A DNA stretch of 64,000 nucleotides from Streptomyces sp. NBC_01549 (GCF_026339955.1 NZ_JAPEPW010000001.1:1550001-1614000); one strand, 5' to 3'. Positions 15,938-24,083 are shown, numbered from the stretch's first letter. Notes: generated by a model not told the origin, from the sequence alone. Translations and numbers: made by a program.

Positions 15938-16570
15938 ATTACCGGCAACCGGCAGACGAGCTGGGCGTTCGCCGACGCCTTTGTCGCCGAGGACGAAGCG
16001 CTGCACTGGGCCCGCGACCGGGCCCACGAGGCAGGGCTGCGCCCGGTGTCGCCCGGCACGGGCGCCGCGCTGCGGTTGCTCGCCGCCACCGTGGACGCGA
16101 AAGCGGTGGCGGAGATCGGGACCGGGACCGGCGTCTCCGGAATTCATCTGCTGCACGGCATGCGGCCGGACGGGGTACTGACCACCGTCGATCCGGAACC
16201 GGACCGCCAGCAGTTCGCCCGGCAGGCCTTCCGCGCGGCCGGCTTCGCCAGCAACCGCGCCCGCTTCATCCCGGGCCGCGCGCTGGACGTCCTGCCGCGG
16301 CTCGCGGACGCCGGCTACGACCTCGTCTTCTGCGACGGCGATCGTCTGGAGTGCCTGGACTACCTCGCTGAATCGTTGCGCCTGCTGCGCCCGGGCGGGC
16401 TGGTCGTCTTCGAGGGTGTCTTCGCGGACGGCCGCACGGTCGAATCGGGACCGCAGCCCGCCGAGGTCGGCCGGCTGCGCGAACTGCTGCGCGCGGTGCG
16501 TGAGAGCCAGGACCTGGTGCCCTCGCTGCTGCCGGTGGGCGACGGGTTGCTGTGCGGGGTCAAGCGCTGA
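15938..16570 (+). CDS. SAM-dependent O-methyltransferase, probable ATT start
   Basis: A 210-residue class I methyltransferase of the COMT/Methyltransf_24 family. AVAEIGTGTGVSGIHLLHGM is motif I, LTTVDPEPDRQ motif II and DLVFCDGD motif IV. The substrate is unknown. Homologues begin close to ITGNRQTSWAF, which here follows AGGGAGAGGGTC and codon ATT (15938). No ATG, GTG or TTG occurs in frame between 15779 and that point. The ATG at 15779 lies inside the antisense sigE leader and would add 53 unconserved residues. A -10-like TACAGT (15897-15902) agrees with the short start. It is divergent from sigE, as in mycobacteria. Confidence 0.85.
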   Translation: MTGNRQTSWAFADAFVAEDEALHWARDRAHEAGLRPVSPGTGAALRLLAATVDAKAVAEIGTGTGVSGIHLLHGMRPDGVLTTVDPEPDRQQFARQAFRAAGFASNRARFIPGRALDVLPRLADAGYDLVFCDGDRLECLDYLAESLRLLRPGGLVVFEGVFADGRTVESGPQPAEVGRLRELLRAVRESQDLVPSLLPVGDGLLCGVKR

Positions 16571-16658
16571 CCGCACGCTCGGCCCGCACCTGGAATACAT
16601 CTCTGACCTGCATCGATATACATGGCGTGCGACGCTGACGCACCCCGGGAAAACCACC

Positions 16659-16686
16659 GCCCCGGCACCGAATACGATGCCGGGGC
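16659..16686. terminator. Bidirectional terminator between the methyltransferase and DUF3117
   Basis: GCCCCGGCA (16659-16667) and TGCCGGGGC (16678-16686) form a perfect 9-bp stem with a 10-nt loop between the two convergent genes. On the minus strand it is followed by GGTGGTTTTCC, a short T-rich tail. Confidence 0.7.
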
Positions 16687-16714
16687 AGCTGAAAAGGTAT
16701 GGTCGCGTTCCGCG

Positions 16715-16882
16715 TCAGCCGACGACCTTCTTGAGGGCGTCGCCGAGCGCGTCAGCCTCGTCAGGGGTCAGCTCGACGACGAGTCGACCGCCGCCTTCGA
16801 GCGGAACGCGCATGACGATGCCCCGCCCCTCCTTGGTCACCTCGAGCGGGCCATCGCCCGTCCGCGGCTTCATGGCCGCCAT
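16715..16882 (-). CDS. DUF3117 small conserved actinobacterial protein
   Basis: A 55-residue protein starting MAAMKPRTGDGPLEVTKEGR and ending DEADALGDALKKVVG. It is almost invariant across Actinomycetota (Rv1211 in M. tuberculosis) and of unknown function. The start at 16882 has GGAAGGGG upstream and matches the family start; the frame is open to 16942. Like Rv1211, it lies between tagA and the sigE block. Confidence 0.9.
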   Translation of the reverse strand: MAAMKPRTGDGPLEVTKEGRGIVMRVPLEGGGRLVVELTPDEADALGDALKKVVG

Positions 16883-17197
16883 GCTCGTTCCCCTTCCTGA
16901 AACCAGCTCATCGTCGCCGACGGCCCCTTGAAGGGCACGCACGTCCCCTCATAGGACACACGTCACCGGCATCGAACACATTGCTTCCAGGCCATTATCC
17001 CGCATCTCAGGACCCGATGACCAACATCAGTCGGCATCGCTTGCGCAACGCGCTTGAGCAAAACCACTCAATTCGGCGATGTGGCTGCGATACTGCGCCG
17101 CCGCATCGACTTCCACGGCGCGGAATTCTTTGACGCAGGTCACATGTCCACTCCACGCCCCGGACCGTGATCTCCGCCATGCTGTCCTCGTACCCAG

Positions 17198-17217
17198 GAC
17201 GTACCGGCCGGTACGTC
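17198..17217. promoter_or_regulatory. Perfect 20-bp palindrome, operator upstream of the enoyl-CoA hydratase gene
   Basis: GACGTACCGGCCGGTACGTC is a perfect palindrome ending 28 bp before the ATG at 17246. Its length and symmetry fit a TetR-family operator, a common regulator type for acyl-CoA metabolism. No regulator gene is adjacent, so the binding protein is unknown. The rest of the 363-bp gene-free stretch 16883-17245 shows nothing further that I can name. Confidence 0.65.
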
Positions 17218-17245
17218 GGAGCCGCGACACCGGAGGGGACCCACC

Positions 17246-18049
17246 ATGGCCGACACCGTGCTCTACGAGGTGAGCGACGGACTCGCGACGATCACGCTGA
17301 ACCGCCCCGAGGCGATGAACGCGATGAACACAGAGACCAAGGTCGCCCTCCGGGACGCCGCGCAGGCCGCCGCGGCGGACGACGGCGTGCGGGCGATCCT
17401 GCTCACCGCCGCCGGTGACCGCGCGTTCTGCGTCGGGCAGGACCTCAAGGAGCACATCGGGCTGCTGGCCGCCGACAAGGAGTCGGGGTCGCGGCACACG
17501 ATGACCACCGTGCGCGATCACTACAACCCGATCGTGCGCGCACTCACCGGCGCCCCGAAGCCCGTGGTGGCCGCGGTGAACGGCGTCGCCGCGGGAGCCG
17601 GGTTCGGCTTCGCCCTCTGCGCGGACTACCGGATCGTCGCCGACACCGCCGCCTTCAACACGTCCTTCGCCAGGGTCGCGCTGACCGCCGACTCGGGCAT
17701 GTCGTGGACCCTGCCGCGGGTGATCGGCCCGGGCCGCGCGGCCGATCTGCTTCTCTTCCCGCGCAGCATCACCGCGCAGGAGGCCTACGAACTGGGGATC
17801 GCCAACCGGCTCGTCCCGGCGTCCGAGCTGCGCGGCGAGGCCGAGAAGGTGGCGCGGGCGCTGGCGGCGGGGCCGACGGTCGCGTATGCGGCGCTGAAGG
17901 AGGCCGTGGCCTATGGGCTCACCCACTCCTTGGACGAGACCCTTGAGAAGGAGGACGAGCTGCAGGCGCGAGCGGGGGCGTCCGAGGACCATGTGATCGC
18001 GGTGCAGGCGTTCGTCAACAAGGAGAAGCCGAAGTACTTGGGGCGGTAA
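17246..18049 (+). CDS. Enoyl-CoA hydratase/isomerase family protein
   Basis: A 267-residue crotonase-fold protein. NRPEAMNAMN opens the fold; the oxyanion-hole segments are AFCVGQDLKEH (residues 73-83) and NGVAAGAGFGFALCADYRI (residues 112-130). PaaG-like isomerases have an Asp rather than two Glu at the active site, and FARVALTADSGMSWTL resembles that group (DxG in place of ExxxG). Phenylacetyl-CoA or fatty acyl-CoA isomerisation is therefore likely but not proven. A perfect 20-bp palindrome just upstream suggests repression by an acyl-CoA-responsive factor. Confidence 0.88.
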   Translation: MADTVLYEVSDGLATITLNRPEAMNAMNTETKVALRDAAQAAAADDGVRAILLTAAGDRAFCVGQDLKEHIGLLAADKESGSRHTMTTVRDHYNPIVRALTGAPKPVVAAVNGVAAGAGFGFALCADYRIVADTAAFNTSFARVALTADSGMSWTLPRVIGPGRAADLLLFPRSITAQEAYELGIANRLVPASELRGEAEKVARALAAGPTVAYAALKEAVAYGLTHSLDETLEKEDELQARAGASEDHVIAVQAFVNKEKPKYLGR

Positions 18050-18083
18050 CGCTTCGCTGGATTCGGCGGGCGGAGGTCCGTAC

Positions 18084-18130
18084 GGGAACTGCGGGCCGTC
18101 TGTGGCTGGTCGCGCAGTTCCCCGCGCCCC
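18084..18130. repeat. Intergenic repeat GGGAACTGCG...CGCAGTTCCC, probable terminator
   Basis: GGGAACTGCG (18084-18093) and CGCAGTTCCC (18113-18122) form a perfect 10-bp stem with a 19-nt loop containing GCCGTCTGTGGCTGG. It is followed by CGCGCCCCTCAGGGG, which runs into the tagA stop. It is the same repeat family as at 10459, in reverse orientation, again between convergent genes. Confidence 0.7.
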
Positions 18131-18712
18131 TCAGGGGGCGCTCCTGGCCGCGCAATCCTCCAAGTGGTCGTTCACCAGCCCGCAGGCCTGCATGAGCGCG
18201 TAGGCCGTGGTCGGGCCCACGAAGCGGATGCCGCGCTTCTTGAGGGTCTTGGAGAGGGCCGTCGACTCGTCGGTGACGGCCGGGACGTCGGCCAGCCGCT
18301 TCGGCGCCGGGCGGGTGGCCGGGTCGGGGGCGAAGGACCAGACCAGCTCGTCCAGCTCGCCCGGCGCCCAGTCGGCCAGCACACGCGCGTTGGCGACGGT
18401 CGCCTCGATCTTGGCGCGGTTGCGGATGATGCCCGCGTCGCCGAGGAGGCGCTCCTTGTCGGCGTCCGTGAACGCGGCCACCGAGGCGATCTTGAAGTCG
18501 GCGAAGGCGGACCGGAAACCCTCCCTGCGGCGCAGGATGGTGATCCAGGACAGCCCCGACTGGAAGGCCTCCAGGCAGAGCCGCTCGTACAGCGCGTCGT
18601 CGCCGTGGACCGGGCGGCCCCACTCCTCGTCGTGGTACGAGACGTAGTCCTCGGTGGACAGGGCCCACGGGCAGCGCAGCGCGCCGTCGCGCCCGGCGAG
18701 CGCGTCACTCAC
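18131..18712 (-). CDS. tagA: DNA-3-methyladenine glycosylase I
   Basis: A 193-residue TAG-type base-excision glycosylase that removes N3-methyladenine from DNA. Zinc ligands of the HhH zinc-snap type are visible (Cys14, His27, His183, Cys187, the last two in NDHLEDC). LCLEAFQSGLSW contains the catalytic-pocket Glu48. The length is normal. It starts at GTG and overlaps the DivIVA-like gene by 4 nt (GTGA), forming a two-gene operon like Rv1209-Rv1210. Confidence 0.95.
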   Translation of the reverse strand: MSDALAGRDGALRCPWALSTEDYVSYHDEEWGRPVHGDDALYERLCLEAFQSGLSWITILRRREGFRSAFADFKIASVAAFTDADKERLLGDAGIIRNRAKIEATVANARVLADWAPGELDELVWSFAPDPATRPAPKRLADVPAVTDESTALSKTLKKRGIRFVGPTTAYALMQACGLVNDHLEDCAARSAP

Positions 18713-19059
18713 TGCTGCTCCCCCTCGGCCGGCTTGCGCAGCGACGTGGTCGCGATGGCGCGGGCGCCGGCCAGCGCGGCCTCCAGGTCGGCGATCCGGG
18801 CGTCACGCTCGGCGAGCTCGGCACCGAGCCGGCCGAGGGCGTCGTCCACGTCCGCCATGCGGTAGCCACGGGCGGCGAGCGGGAAGCGCACGGACTCCAC
18901 GTCCGCGCGGTTCACCGGCCGGTCCTGCGGCAGCGGGTCCACCAGCCGATCGGGCTCGGCGTCGGGAAGGGGGGCGCTCTCGCCGCCGCCCACCACGGAC
19001 AGTGTCACCGCGGCGACCACGACGGCGAGCGCGACGACCAGGAACAAGAACATGAACAT
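18709..19059 (-). CDS. DivIVA-domain membrane protein (Rv1209-like)
   Basis: A 116-residue protein. It has an N-terminal membrane helix (MFMFLFLVVALAVVVAAVTL), a Pro/Asp linker and then a DivIVA-like segment (FPLAARGYRMADVDDALGRL) entering a short coiled coil (LGAELAERDARIADLEAAL). DivIVA folds sense curved membrane and organise polar growth in actinomycetes; this short version is not the essential Wag31. The start at 19059 is chosen with GGGGA upstream; a GTG at 19074 would add five residues. Translationally coupled to tagA. Confidence 0.85.
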   Translation of the reverse strand: MFMFLFLVVALAVVVAAVTLSVVGGGESAPLPDAEPDRLVDPLPQDRPVNRADVESVRFPLAARGYRMADVDDALGRLGAELAERDARIADLEAALAGARAIATTSLRKPAEGEQQ

Positions 19060-19251
19060 CGCTGAGGTCCCCACGCTCTGGTGCCGACGCGTTGGGCGCC
19101 GGCGCGAAAGTACTGAAGCTATTGAAAATGTCTGACGAGTGCCGAAGCCGTCCGGCGCTGAAAGTGTCAGGGTCCGATCGTGCCATGCGAGTCTGGCAGT
19201 TAAGGTCGCAGGCGGCTAAGCAGCCGGACTTACTAGGAGAGGTCACGGGGG

Positions 19252-20112
19252 ATGCTCAGGCTGGGCAGGCACGAATTCGACCCGCACGAGCCGGTGATCA
19301 TGGCCATCGTGAACCGGACCCCGGACTCCTTCTACGACCAGGGAGCCACCTTCCGCGACGAGCCCGCGCTCGCCCGCGTGGAACAGGCGGTGGCCGAGGG
19401 CGCCGCCATCATCGACGTCGGCGGGGTCAAGGCCGGGCCCGGGGAAGAGGTGACCGCCGAGGAGGAGGCGCGCCGTACGGTCGGTTTCGTCGCCGAGGTG
19501 CGGCGGCGGTTCCCGGACGTGATCATCAGCGTCGACACCTGGCGGCACGAGGTCGGGGAGGCGGTCTGCGAAGCGGGGGCGGATCTGCTCAACGACGCGT
19601 GGGGTGGCGTGGATCCCCGGCTCGCGGAGGTGGCCGCGCGCTACGGGGTGGGGCTGGTGTGCACCCATGCCGGGGGCGCCGAGCCTCGTACGCGGCCGCA
19701 TCGGATCGCCTACGACGACGTCATGGCCGACATCCTGCGGGTGACCGTGGGACTGGCCGAGCGGGCGGTGTCCCTGGGCGTGCCCCGGGAGTCCGTGCTG
19801 ATCGACCCCGGGCACGACTTCGGGAAGAACACGCGGCACAGCCTGGAGGCGACCCGGCGGCTGGGCGAGATGGTGGAGACGGGGTGGCCCGTGCTTGTGT
19901 CCCTCTCCAACAAGGACTTCGTCGGGGAGACGCTCGACAAGCCGGTGAAGGAGCGGGTGGTGGGGACGCTGGCCACGACGGCGGTGTCGGCGTGGCTGGG
20001 GGCGCAGGTGTATCGCGTCCACGAGGTCGCCGAGACCCGTCAGGTCCTGGACATGGTGGCGTCGATCGCGGGCCACCGCCCTCCGACGGTGGCCCGCCGG
20101 GGTCTGGCGTGA
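19252..20112 (+). CDS. folP2: Dihydropteroate synthase-like protein, FolP2 type
   Basis: A 286-residue TIM-barrel pterin-binding protein. It has MAIVNRTPDSFYDQGATF where true DHPS has the NVTPDSFSDGG loop, plus IDVGGVKAGPGEEV and VLIDPGHDFGKNT. These features match the actinobacterial FolP2 paralogue, reported in mycobacteria not to replace FolP1, so folate synthesis should not be assumed. The gene lies beside DivIVA/tagA as in M. tuberculosis (Rv1207-Rv1210), but the glucosyl-3-phosphoglycerate synthase gene normally between them there is absent. AGGAGAGGTCACGGGGG precedes the start. Confidence 0.88.
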   Translation: MLRLGRHEFDPHEPVIMAIVNRTPDSFYDQGATFRDEPALARVEQAVAEGAAIIDVGGVKAGPGEEVTAEEEARRTVGFVAEVRRRFPDVIISVDTWRHEVGEAVCEAGADLLNDAWGGVDPRLAEVAARYGVGLVCTHAGGAEPRTRPHRIAYDDVMADILRVTVGLAERAVSLGVPRESVLIDPGHDFGKNTRHSLEATRRLGEMVETGWPVLVSLSNKDFVGETLDKPVKERVVGTLATTAVSAWLGAQVYRVHEVAETRQVLDMVASIAGHRPPTVARRGLA

Positions 20113-20170
20113 CCTACCTCGTCCTCGAACGCCGGGCGGGCTGAAAGCCGTCAGGCGCGCGGGGAACCCC

Positions 20171-20186
20171 GGGCCGCTAGCGGCCC
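20171..20186. terminator. 16-bp palindrome over the LOG stop codon
   Basis: GGGCCGCTAGCGGCCC is a perfect palindrome in the short gap between convergent folP2 and LOG genes and includes the LOG stop (TAG). As RNA its hairpin loop would be very tight, so termination is only a suggestion. Confidence 0.4.
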
Positions 20187-20935
20187 GCCTCCTTCGAGAC
20201 CAGGGCGACCGCCTCTTCCACCTCGTCCGTGAGGTGGAACAGGAGGAGGTCCTTTTCGGAGGCCTTGCCCTGGGCGATCAGGGTGTTCTTGAGCCAGTCG
20301 ACGAGACCGCCCCAGTACGCCGTGCCGAAGAGGACGATCGGGAAGCGGGTCACCTTCTGGGTCTGGACCAGGGTGAGGGCCTCGAAGAGTTCGTCGAGGG
20401 TGCCGAGGCCGCCGGGCAGGACCACGAAGCCCTGGGCGTACTTGACGAACATCATCTTGCGGACGAAGAAGTACCGGAAGTTGAGGCCGATGTCGACGTA
20501 GGGGTTGAGGCCCTGTTCGAAGGGGAGCTCGATCCCGAGGCCGACGGAGATGCCCCTGGCCTCGCAGGCGCCCTTGTTGGCAGCCTCCATGGCCCCGGGG
20601 CCGCCACCGGTGATGACGGCGAAACCCGCTTCGACCAGGCCGCGGCCGAGGGCGACTCCCGCCTCGTACTCGGGCGAGTCCACCGGCGTCCGGGCGGAGC
20701 CGAAGACGCTGATCGCGGGCGGGAGTTCGGCGAGCGTGCCGAAGCCTTCGATGAATTCCGACTGGATGCGCAGAACCCGCCAGGGGTCCGTGTGCACCCA
20801 GTCGGAGGGGCCGCCCGCGTCCAGCAACCGCTGGTCCGTGGTGCTCGCCTGGACCTGGTCCCGCCTGCGCAGCACCGGCCCCAGTCGCTGCTCCTCCGGT
20901 GGCTGCTTCTTGCCCTCGGGGTTGCCAGTAGCCAT
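20177..20935 (-). CDS. LOG-family Rossmann-fold protein (TIGR00730)
   Basis: A 252-residue protein of the lysine-decarboxylase-like/LOG family. The defining PGGLGTLDE motif is near residue 180, after ITGGGPGAMEAANKGA. Plant and several bacterial LOGs cleave ribose-5-phosphate from nucleoside monophosphates, and M. tuberculosis Rv1205 makes cytokinins, so phosphoribohydrolase activity is the likely role. The N-terminal 75 residues are a family extension. The start at 20935 has GGAGGGAGC upstream. It lies in the dapE-LOG-folP2 order of mycobacteria. Confidence 0.88.
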   Translation of the reverse strand: MATGNPEGKKQPPEEQRLGPVLRRRDQVQASTTDQRLLDAGGPSDWVHTDPWRVLRIQSEFIEGFGTLAELPPAISVFGSARTPVDSPEYEAGVALGRGLVEAGFAVITGGGPGAMEAANKGACEARGISVGLGIELPFEQGLNPYVDIGLNFRYFFVRKMMFVKYAQGFVVLPGGLGTLDELFEALTLVQTQKVTRFPIVLFGTAYWGGLVDWLKNTLIAQGKASEKDLLLFHLTDEVEEAVALVSKEAGR

Positions 20936-21043
20936 GTGCGCTCCCTCCGCTTGCAAGTGGTTCAGCCCCAGCCTAGATCTACGCGGGTTACGGAGGGGGG
21001 ACATGCGTATGTCTGCCGTGCGCCAGGGCGGTTCGGGTCCGCC

Positions 21044-22123
21044 TCAGGACGTCAGCCAGGCCCGCAGGCGTTCCTCCGCCTCCGGGATCTCCGACGCCCG
21101 CACCCGCTCGTCCACCTTGTGGGCGAGGAGCGGCGCGCCGGGCCCGTAGTTCACCGCGGGCACACCGAGCGCGCTGAAGCGGGCGACGTCCGTCCAGCCG
21201 AACTTGGGGCGGGCCTCTGCGCCGACGGCCGCCAGGAAGGCCGCGGCGGCCGGGTGGGTCAGGCCGGGCCGGGCCCCGCCGGAGTGGTCGTCGACGATGA
21301 ACTCGTCGATGTCGCAGTCGGCGAAGAAGTCGCGGACGAAAGCCTCGGCCTCCGCCTCGCTGCGGTCGGGCGCGTAGCGGAAGTTGACGACGACGGTGCA
21401 GACGTCGGGGATGACGTTGGTGGCCACGCCCCCCTCGACCCGGACGGCGTTGAGGCCTTCGTGGAACTGGAGTCCGTCCACGACCGGCGTGCGCGGCTCG
21501 TAGGCGGCGAGCTTGGCGAGGATCGGGGCCGCCGCGTGGATCGCGTTGGAGCCCATCCACGCGCGCGCGGAGTGGGCGCGTTCCCCCTTGGTCTTCAGGA
21601 ACACCCTGAGCGTGCCCTGGCAGCCGCCCTCCACCTGGCCGTCCGTCGGTTCCAGGAGGATCGCGAAGTCGCCCGCCAGCCAGTCGGGGTGGGCCTCGGC
21701 GACGTGCTTCAGGCCGTTGAGGTGGGCGGCGACCTCTTCGTTGTCGTAGAACACGAAGGTGAGGTCGCGGTTGGGTGCGGGAACCGTGGCCGCGATGCGC
21801 AGCTGTACCGCGACGCCGGACTTCATGTCGCAGGTGCCGCAACCCCACAGGACGCCGTCCTCGTCGAGGCGGGAGGGCACGTTGCCGGCGATGGGGACCG
21901 TGTCGATGTGGCCGGCGAGGATCACGCGCTCGGGCCGCCCCAGGTTCGTACGCGCCACGACGTTGTTGCCGTACCGGTCGACCGTCAGATGCGGCAGGGC
22001 GCGCAGCGCGGCCTCGATGGCGTCCGCGAGCGGCTTCTCGTTGCCGCTCTCCGACGGGAAGTCGACGAGCCGCGCCGTGAGCTCGGCGGCGTCCAGCGTG
22101 AGGTCAAGGGTGGTGTCGGCCAT
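21044..22123 (-). CDS. dapE: Succinyl-diaminopimelate desuccinylase
   Basis: A 359-residue M20 metallohydrolase cleaving N-succinyl-LL-2,6-diaminopimelate, on the route to meso-DAP for peptidoglycan and lysine. Zinc/active-site motifs visible are LAGHIDTVP (His-x-Asp), CGTCDMKSG, FYDNEEV (catalytic Glu pair), ILLEPTD and the C-terminal LAHKVDE. The ATG at 22123 follows TAGGGT by 7 nt, so the mRNA is probably leaderless. DapC, the preceding step, is encoded 2 kb away, but on a separate transcript. Confidence 0.95.
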   Translation of the reverse strand: MADTTLDLTLDAAELTARLVDFPSESGNEKPLADAIEAALRALPHLTVDRYGNNVVARTNLGRPERVILAGHIDTVPIAGNVPSRLDEDGVLWGCGTCDMKSGVAVQLRIAATVPAPNRDLTFVFYDNEEVAAHLNGLKHVAEAHPDWLAGDFAILLEPTDGQVEGGCQGTLRVFLKTKGERAHSARAWMGSNAIHAAAPILAKLAAYEPRTPVVDGLQFHEGLNAVRVEGGVATNVIPDVCTVVVNFRYAPDRSEAEAEAFVRDFFADCDIDEFIVDDHSGGARPGLTHPAAAAFLAAVGAEARPKFGWTDVARFSALGVPAVNYGPGAPLLAHKVDERVRASEIPEAEERLRAWLTS

Positions 22124-22136
22124 GCCCTCGACCCTA
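22124..22136 (-). promoter_or_regulatory. Probable leaderless promoter of dapE, TAGGGT-N7-ATG
   Basis: On the minus strand TAGGGT (22136-22131) stands 7 nt before the ATG. This is the same box and spacing as before mshB at 35281. No -35 is obvious. Confidence 0.55.
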
Positions 22137-22208
22137 ATGCCCCGTGGCCGGCCCGCTGCCGCACCTGCGTTGTCCACAAGCTCACACCTCACCGACAGTC
22201 GCCTCCAG

Positions 22209-22220
22209 TACCTTGTACGC
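22209..22220 (+). promoter_or_regulatory. Probable leaderless promoter, TACCTT-N6-GTG
   Basis: TACCTT (22209-22214) is followed by 6 nt and the GTG start at 22221. There is no ribosome site. It is divergent from the dapE box, with about 70 bp between the two -10 elements. Confidence 0.45.
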
Positions 22221-23219
22221 GTGCCAGAGCCGTCCCCCACTCCTGTCCGGCGCGGCCGCCTCTTCCGTTTCGGGGCGGCCGTCACAGTTCTGCTCGCCCT
22301 CGCGGGGTACCTCGCGGTGCAGTACCTCACGGCAGGGACAGGTGCGCCACGCTGCAGAGTCGTCTCGGGCAAGAGCGATGGCGCGTCGTACGAGTTCACC
22401 CCGGAGCAGGCGGTGAACGCGGCGACGATCTCGGCCGTCGGCACCACTCGCGGGCTGCCCGAGCGTGCCGTGGCCATCGCGCTCGCGACCGCGCTCCAGG
22501 AGTCTGGGCTGCGCAACATCCAGCACGGCGACCGTGACTCGCTCGGTCTGTTCCAGCAGCGCCCCTCGCAGGGCTGGGGGACGACGAAGCAGATCATGGA
22601 CCCGACGTACGCGGCCGGCATGTTCTACGAACACCTGGCCAAGGTGCCGGGCTATACGCGGCTGCCGCTCACCGACGCCGCGCAGCGCGTCCAGCGCAGC
22701 GGCTATCCGCAGGCGTACGCGAAGCACGAGCCGGACGCGACGCTGCTGGCCGCGGCCCTGACCGGCCACGCGGCGGCCACGCTGACCTGTGAGGGCGGCC
22801 CGGGCGCGACCCCGGTCGGCGGCCCGGACTCGGTGCGCGCCGCGCTCGTACGGGACTTCGGGCACGAGGTGCTGCAGGAGGCCGGAGCCGATGTGAGCAC
22901 CGCGGGCTCCGCCGCCACCCCGACGGCGTCCCCGTCGCTCTCCCCGTCGCTCTCCCCCTCGCCGGCCGTCTCCGGCCGGACCGTGACCGTGCCCGTGCGC
23001 AAGGACCCCACCGGCAGGTCCACCGTCCGCCAGCGTGGCTGGGAGCTGGCGCACTGGGCGGTGGCCAACTCCTCGGCGCTGCACATCCAACGGGTCTCCT
23101 ACGCGGGACGGGAGTGGACGGCCGGGGAAAGAAGAGGCGAGTGGCGCGCGGCGGACGCCAAGGGCGACTCGACGACGACGCAGTCCGCCGCCGAGGTCCG
23201 CATCGTCACTGCGCAGTAG
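22221..23219 (+). CDS. Membrane-anchored lysozyme/transglycosylase-like protein
   Basis: A 332-residue protein. The N-terminal helix FGAAVTVLLALAGYLAVQYL anchors an extracytoplasmic domain with ALATALQESGLRNIQHGDRD and SLGLFQQRPSQGWGT. This resembles the lytic-transglycosylase/lysozyme core, with Glu in QESG as the candidate catalytic acid. A Ser/Pro-rich linker (SPSLSPSLSPSP) leads to a C-terminal domain with LAHWAVANSSALHIQRVSY. Similar genes are sometimes labelled heavy-metal transporters, which nothing here supports. The start at GTG 22221 is set by the -10 box; the upstream open frame is antisense to dapE. Confidence 0.8.
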   Translation: MPEPSPTPVRRGRLFRFGAAVTVLLALAGYLAVQYLTAGTGAPRCRVVSGKSDGASYEFTPEQAVNAATISAVGTTRGLPERAVAIALATALQESGLRNIQHGDRDSLGLFQQRPSQGWGTTKQIMDPTYAAGMFYEHLAKVPGYTRLPLTDAAQRVQRSGYPQAYAKHEPDATLLAAALTGHAAATLTCEGGPGATPVGGPDSVRAALVRDFGHEVLQEAGADVSTAGSAATPTASPSLSPSLSPSPAVSGRTVTVPVRKDPTGRSTVRQRGWELAHWAVANSSALHIQRVSYAGREWTAGERRGEWRAADAKGDSTTTQSAAEVRIVTAQ

Positions 23220-23363
23220 TGCGGGGCTTCACCCGTACGGGGGATGCCCGGCGCGGCGCGGTGCCGCTGCGCCCAGGTTTTCGCGTGCTCACTTCAGAAT
23301 GCGCCGGATCCCTTGGAAACAAAGGGCCGTAAGGATTCGGCAGACTTTCCGACCGGACACGCT

Positions 23364-23391
23364 TTGCCCGTTTTTATCCACAACCGATAAT
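23364..23391 (+). promoter_or_regulatory. Sigma70-like promoter TTGCCC-N16-GATAAT
   Basis: TTGCCC (23364-23369) and GATAAT (23386-23391) are spaced by 16 bp within an A+T-richer part of the 350-bp gene-free stretch 23220-23569. A 13-nt palindrome AATGCG-A-CGCATT (23389-23401) overlaps the -10 end, suggesting a repressor site. This would give a leader of about 170 nt before the secreted-protein gene. The rest of the stretch shows no gene. Confidence 0.5.
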
Positions 23392-23569
23392 GCGACGCAT
23401 TGCCAATTCTTTACATTGGGCCACCGCAACCTTCGCGGGTTTCGAGCGGTAGTCACTGCGTCCGAGCCCGGAACGATCAACGGGTCGCCCGACAGCCGGT
23501 CGGCGGCCGGTCGGTCAACTCCCGGGCACGGGTGGACACTTCACCGTTCTCTTCCGTCTAAGGAGCATC

Positions 23570-24013
23570 ATGTCCCTCCCCCTGACCCGCCGGATCGCCC
23601 GTGCCGCGCTGCTCATCGCAGCGGGAGCGGCGCCCGTGGTCGGTGCGGCCGGCTCCGCCAGCGCGGCGGCCGAACTCCCGGCCACCCCCAGCCTCGGCGG
23701 GCTGACCGCTCTGGACGGGGCGCACGTCGGCAGCACGGTCGACGGTGCGACACAGAGCGTCACCGGGCTCGCGGGCACGACCGGTGGCAACGCCCTCAAG
23801 AAGGCCGTCCCGGCCGCGGGCAAGACCGGTGGCAGCGTCGCCAGGACGGCGACGCCAGCCGCGCAGAAGGTGGCCGGGGACGCGGCGGGACAGGCCGGGG
23901 GTCTGCTCGGTGACACCGCGAAGACCGCCGGTGGCGGACTTCCGACGGACGCGGTGGCCAAGGGTGGTCTGCCGACGGGGCAGCTGCCGCTGAAGGGGCT
24001 GCCGCTCGGCTAG
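23570..24013 (+). CDS. Small secreted Ala/Gly/Thr-rich protein
   Basis: A 147-residue protein with a classical signal peptide (LTRRIARAALLIAAGAAPVV... ending SASA/AA near residue 29). The mature part is Ala/Gly/Thr-rich and probably disordered, with short repeated turns such as AGKTGGS, AGQAGGL and KGGLPTGQLPLKGLPLG at the end. I recognise no domain; similar small secreted proteins are common in Streptomyces. TAAGGAG lies 6 nt before the ATG. A strong terminator follows, so it is a single-gene transcript. Confidence 0.8.
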   Translation: MSLPLTRRIARAALLIAAGAAPVVGAAGSASAAAELPATPSLGGLTALDGAHVGSTVDGATQSVTGLAGTTGGNALKKAVPAAGKTGGSVARTATPAAQKVAGDAAGQAGGLLGDTAKTAGGGLPTDAVAKGGLPTGQLPLKGLPLG

Positions 24014-24046
24014 CCGCCGGGGCCGTGCACATGCTGTAGCTGTACG

Positions 24047-24083
24047 GCGAAGGGGTCCGGGGAGTTTCCCTGGACCCCTTCGC
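24047..24083 (+). terminator. 12-bp stem terminator after the small secreted-protein gene
   Basis: GCGAAGGGGTCC (24047-24058) pairs perfectly with GGACCCCTTCGC (24072-24083), loop 13 nt with an inner GGG/CCC pairing possibility. It separates the secreted-protein gene from convergent dapC. Confidence 0.75.
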
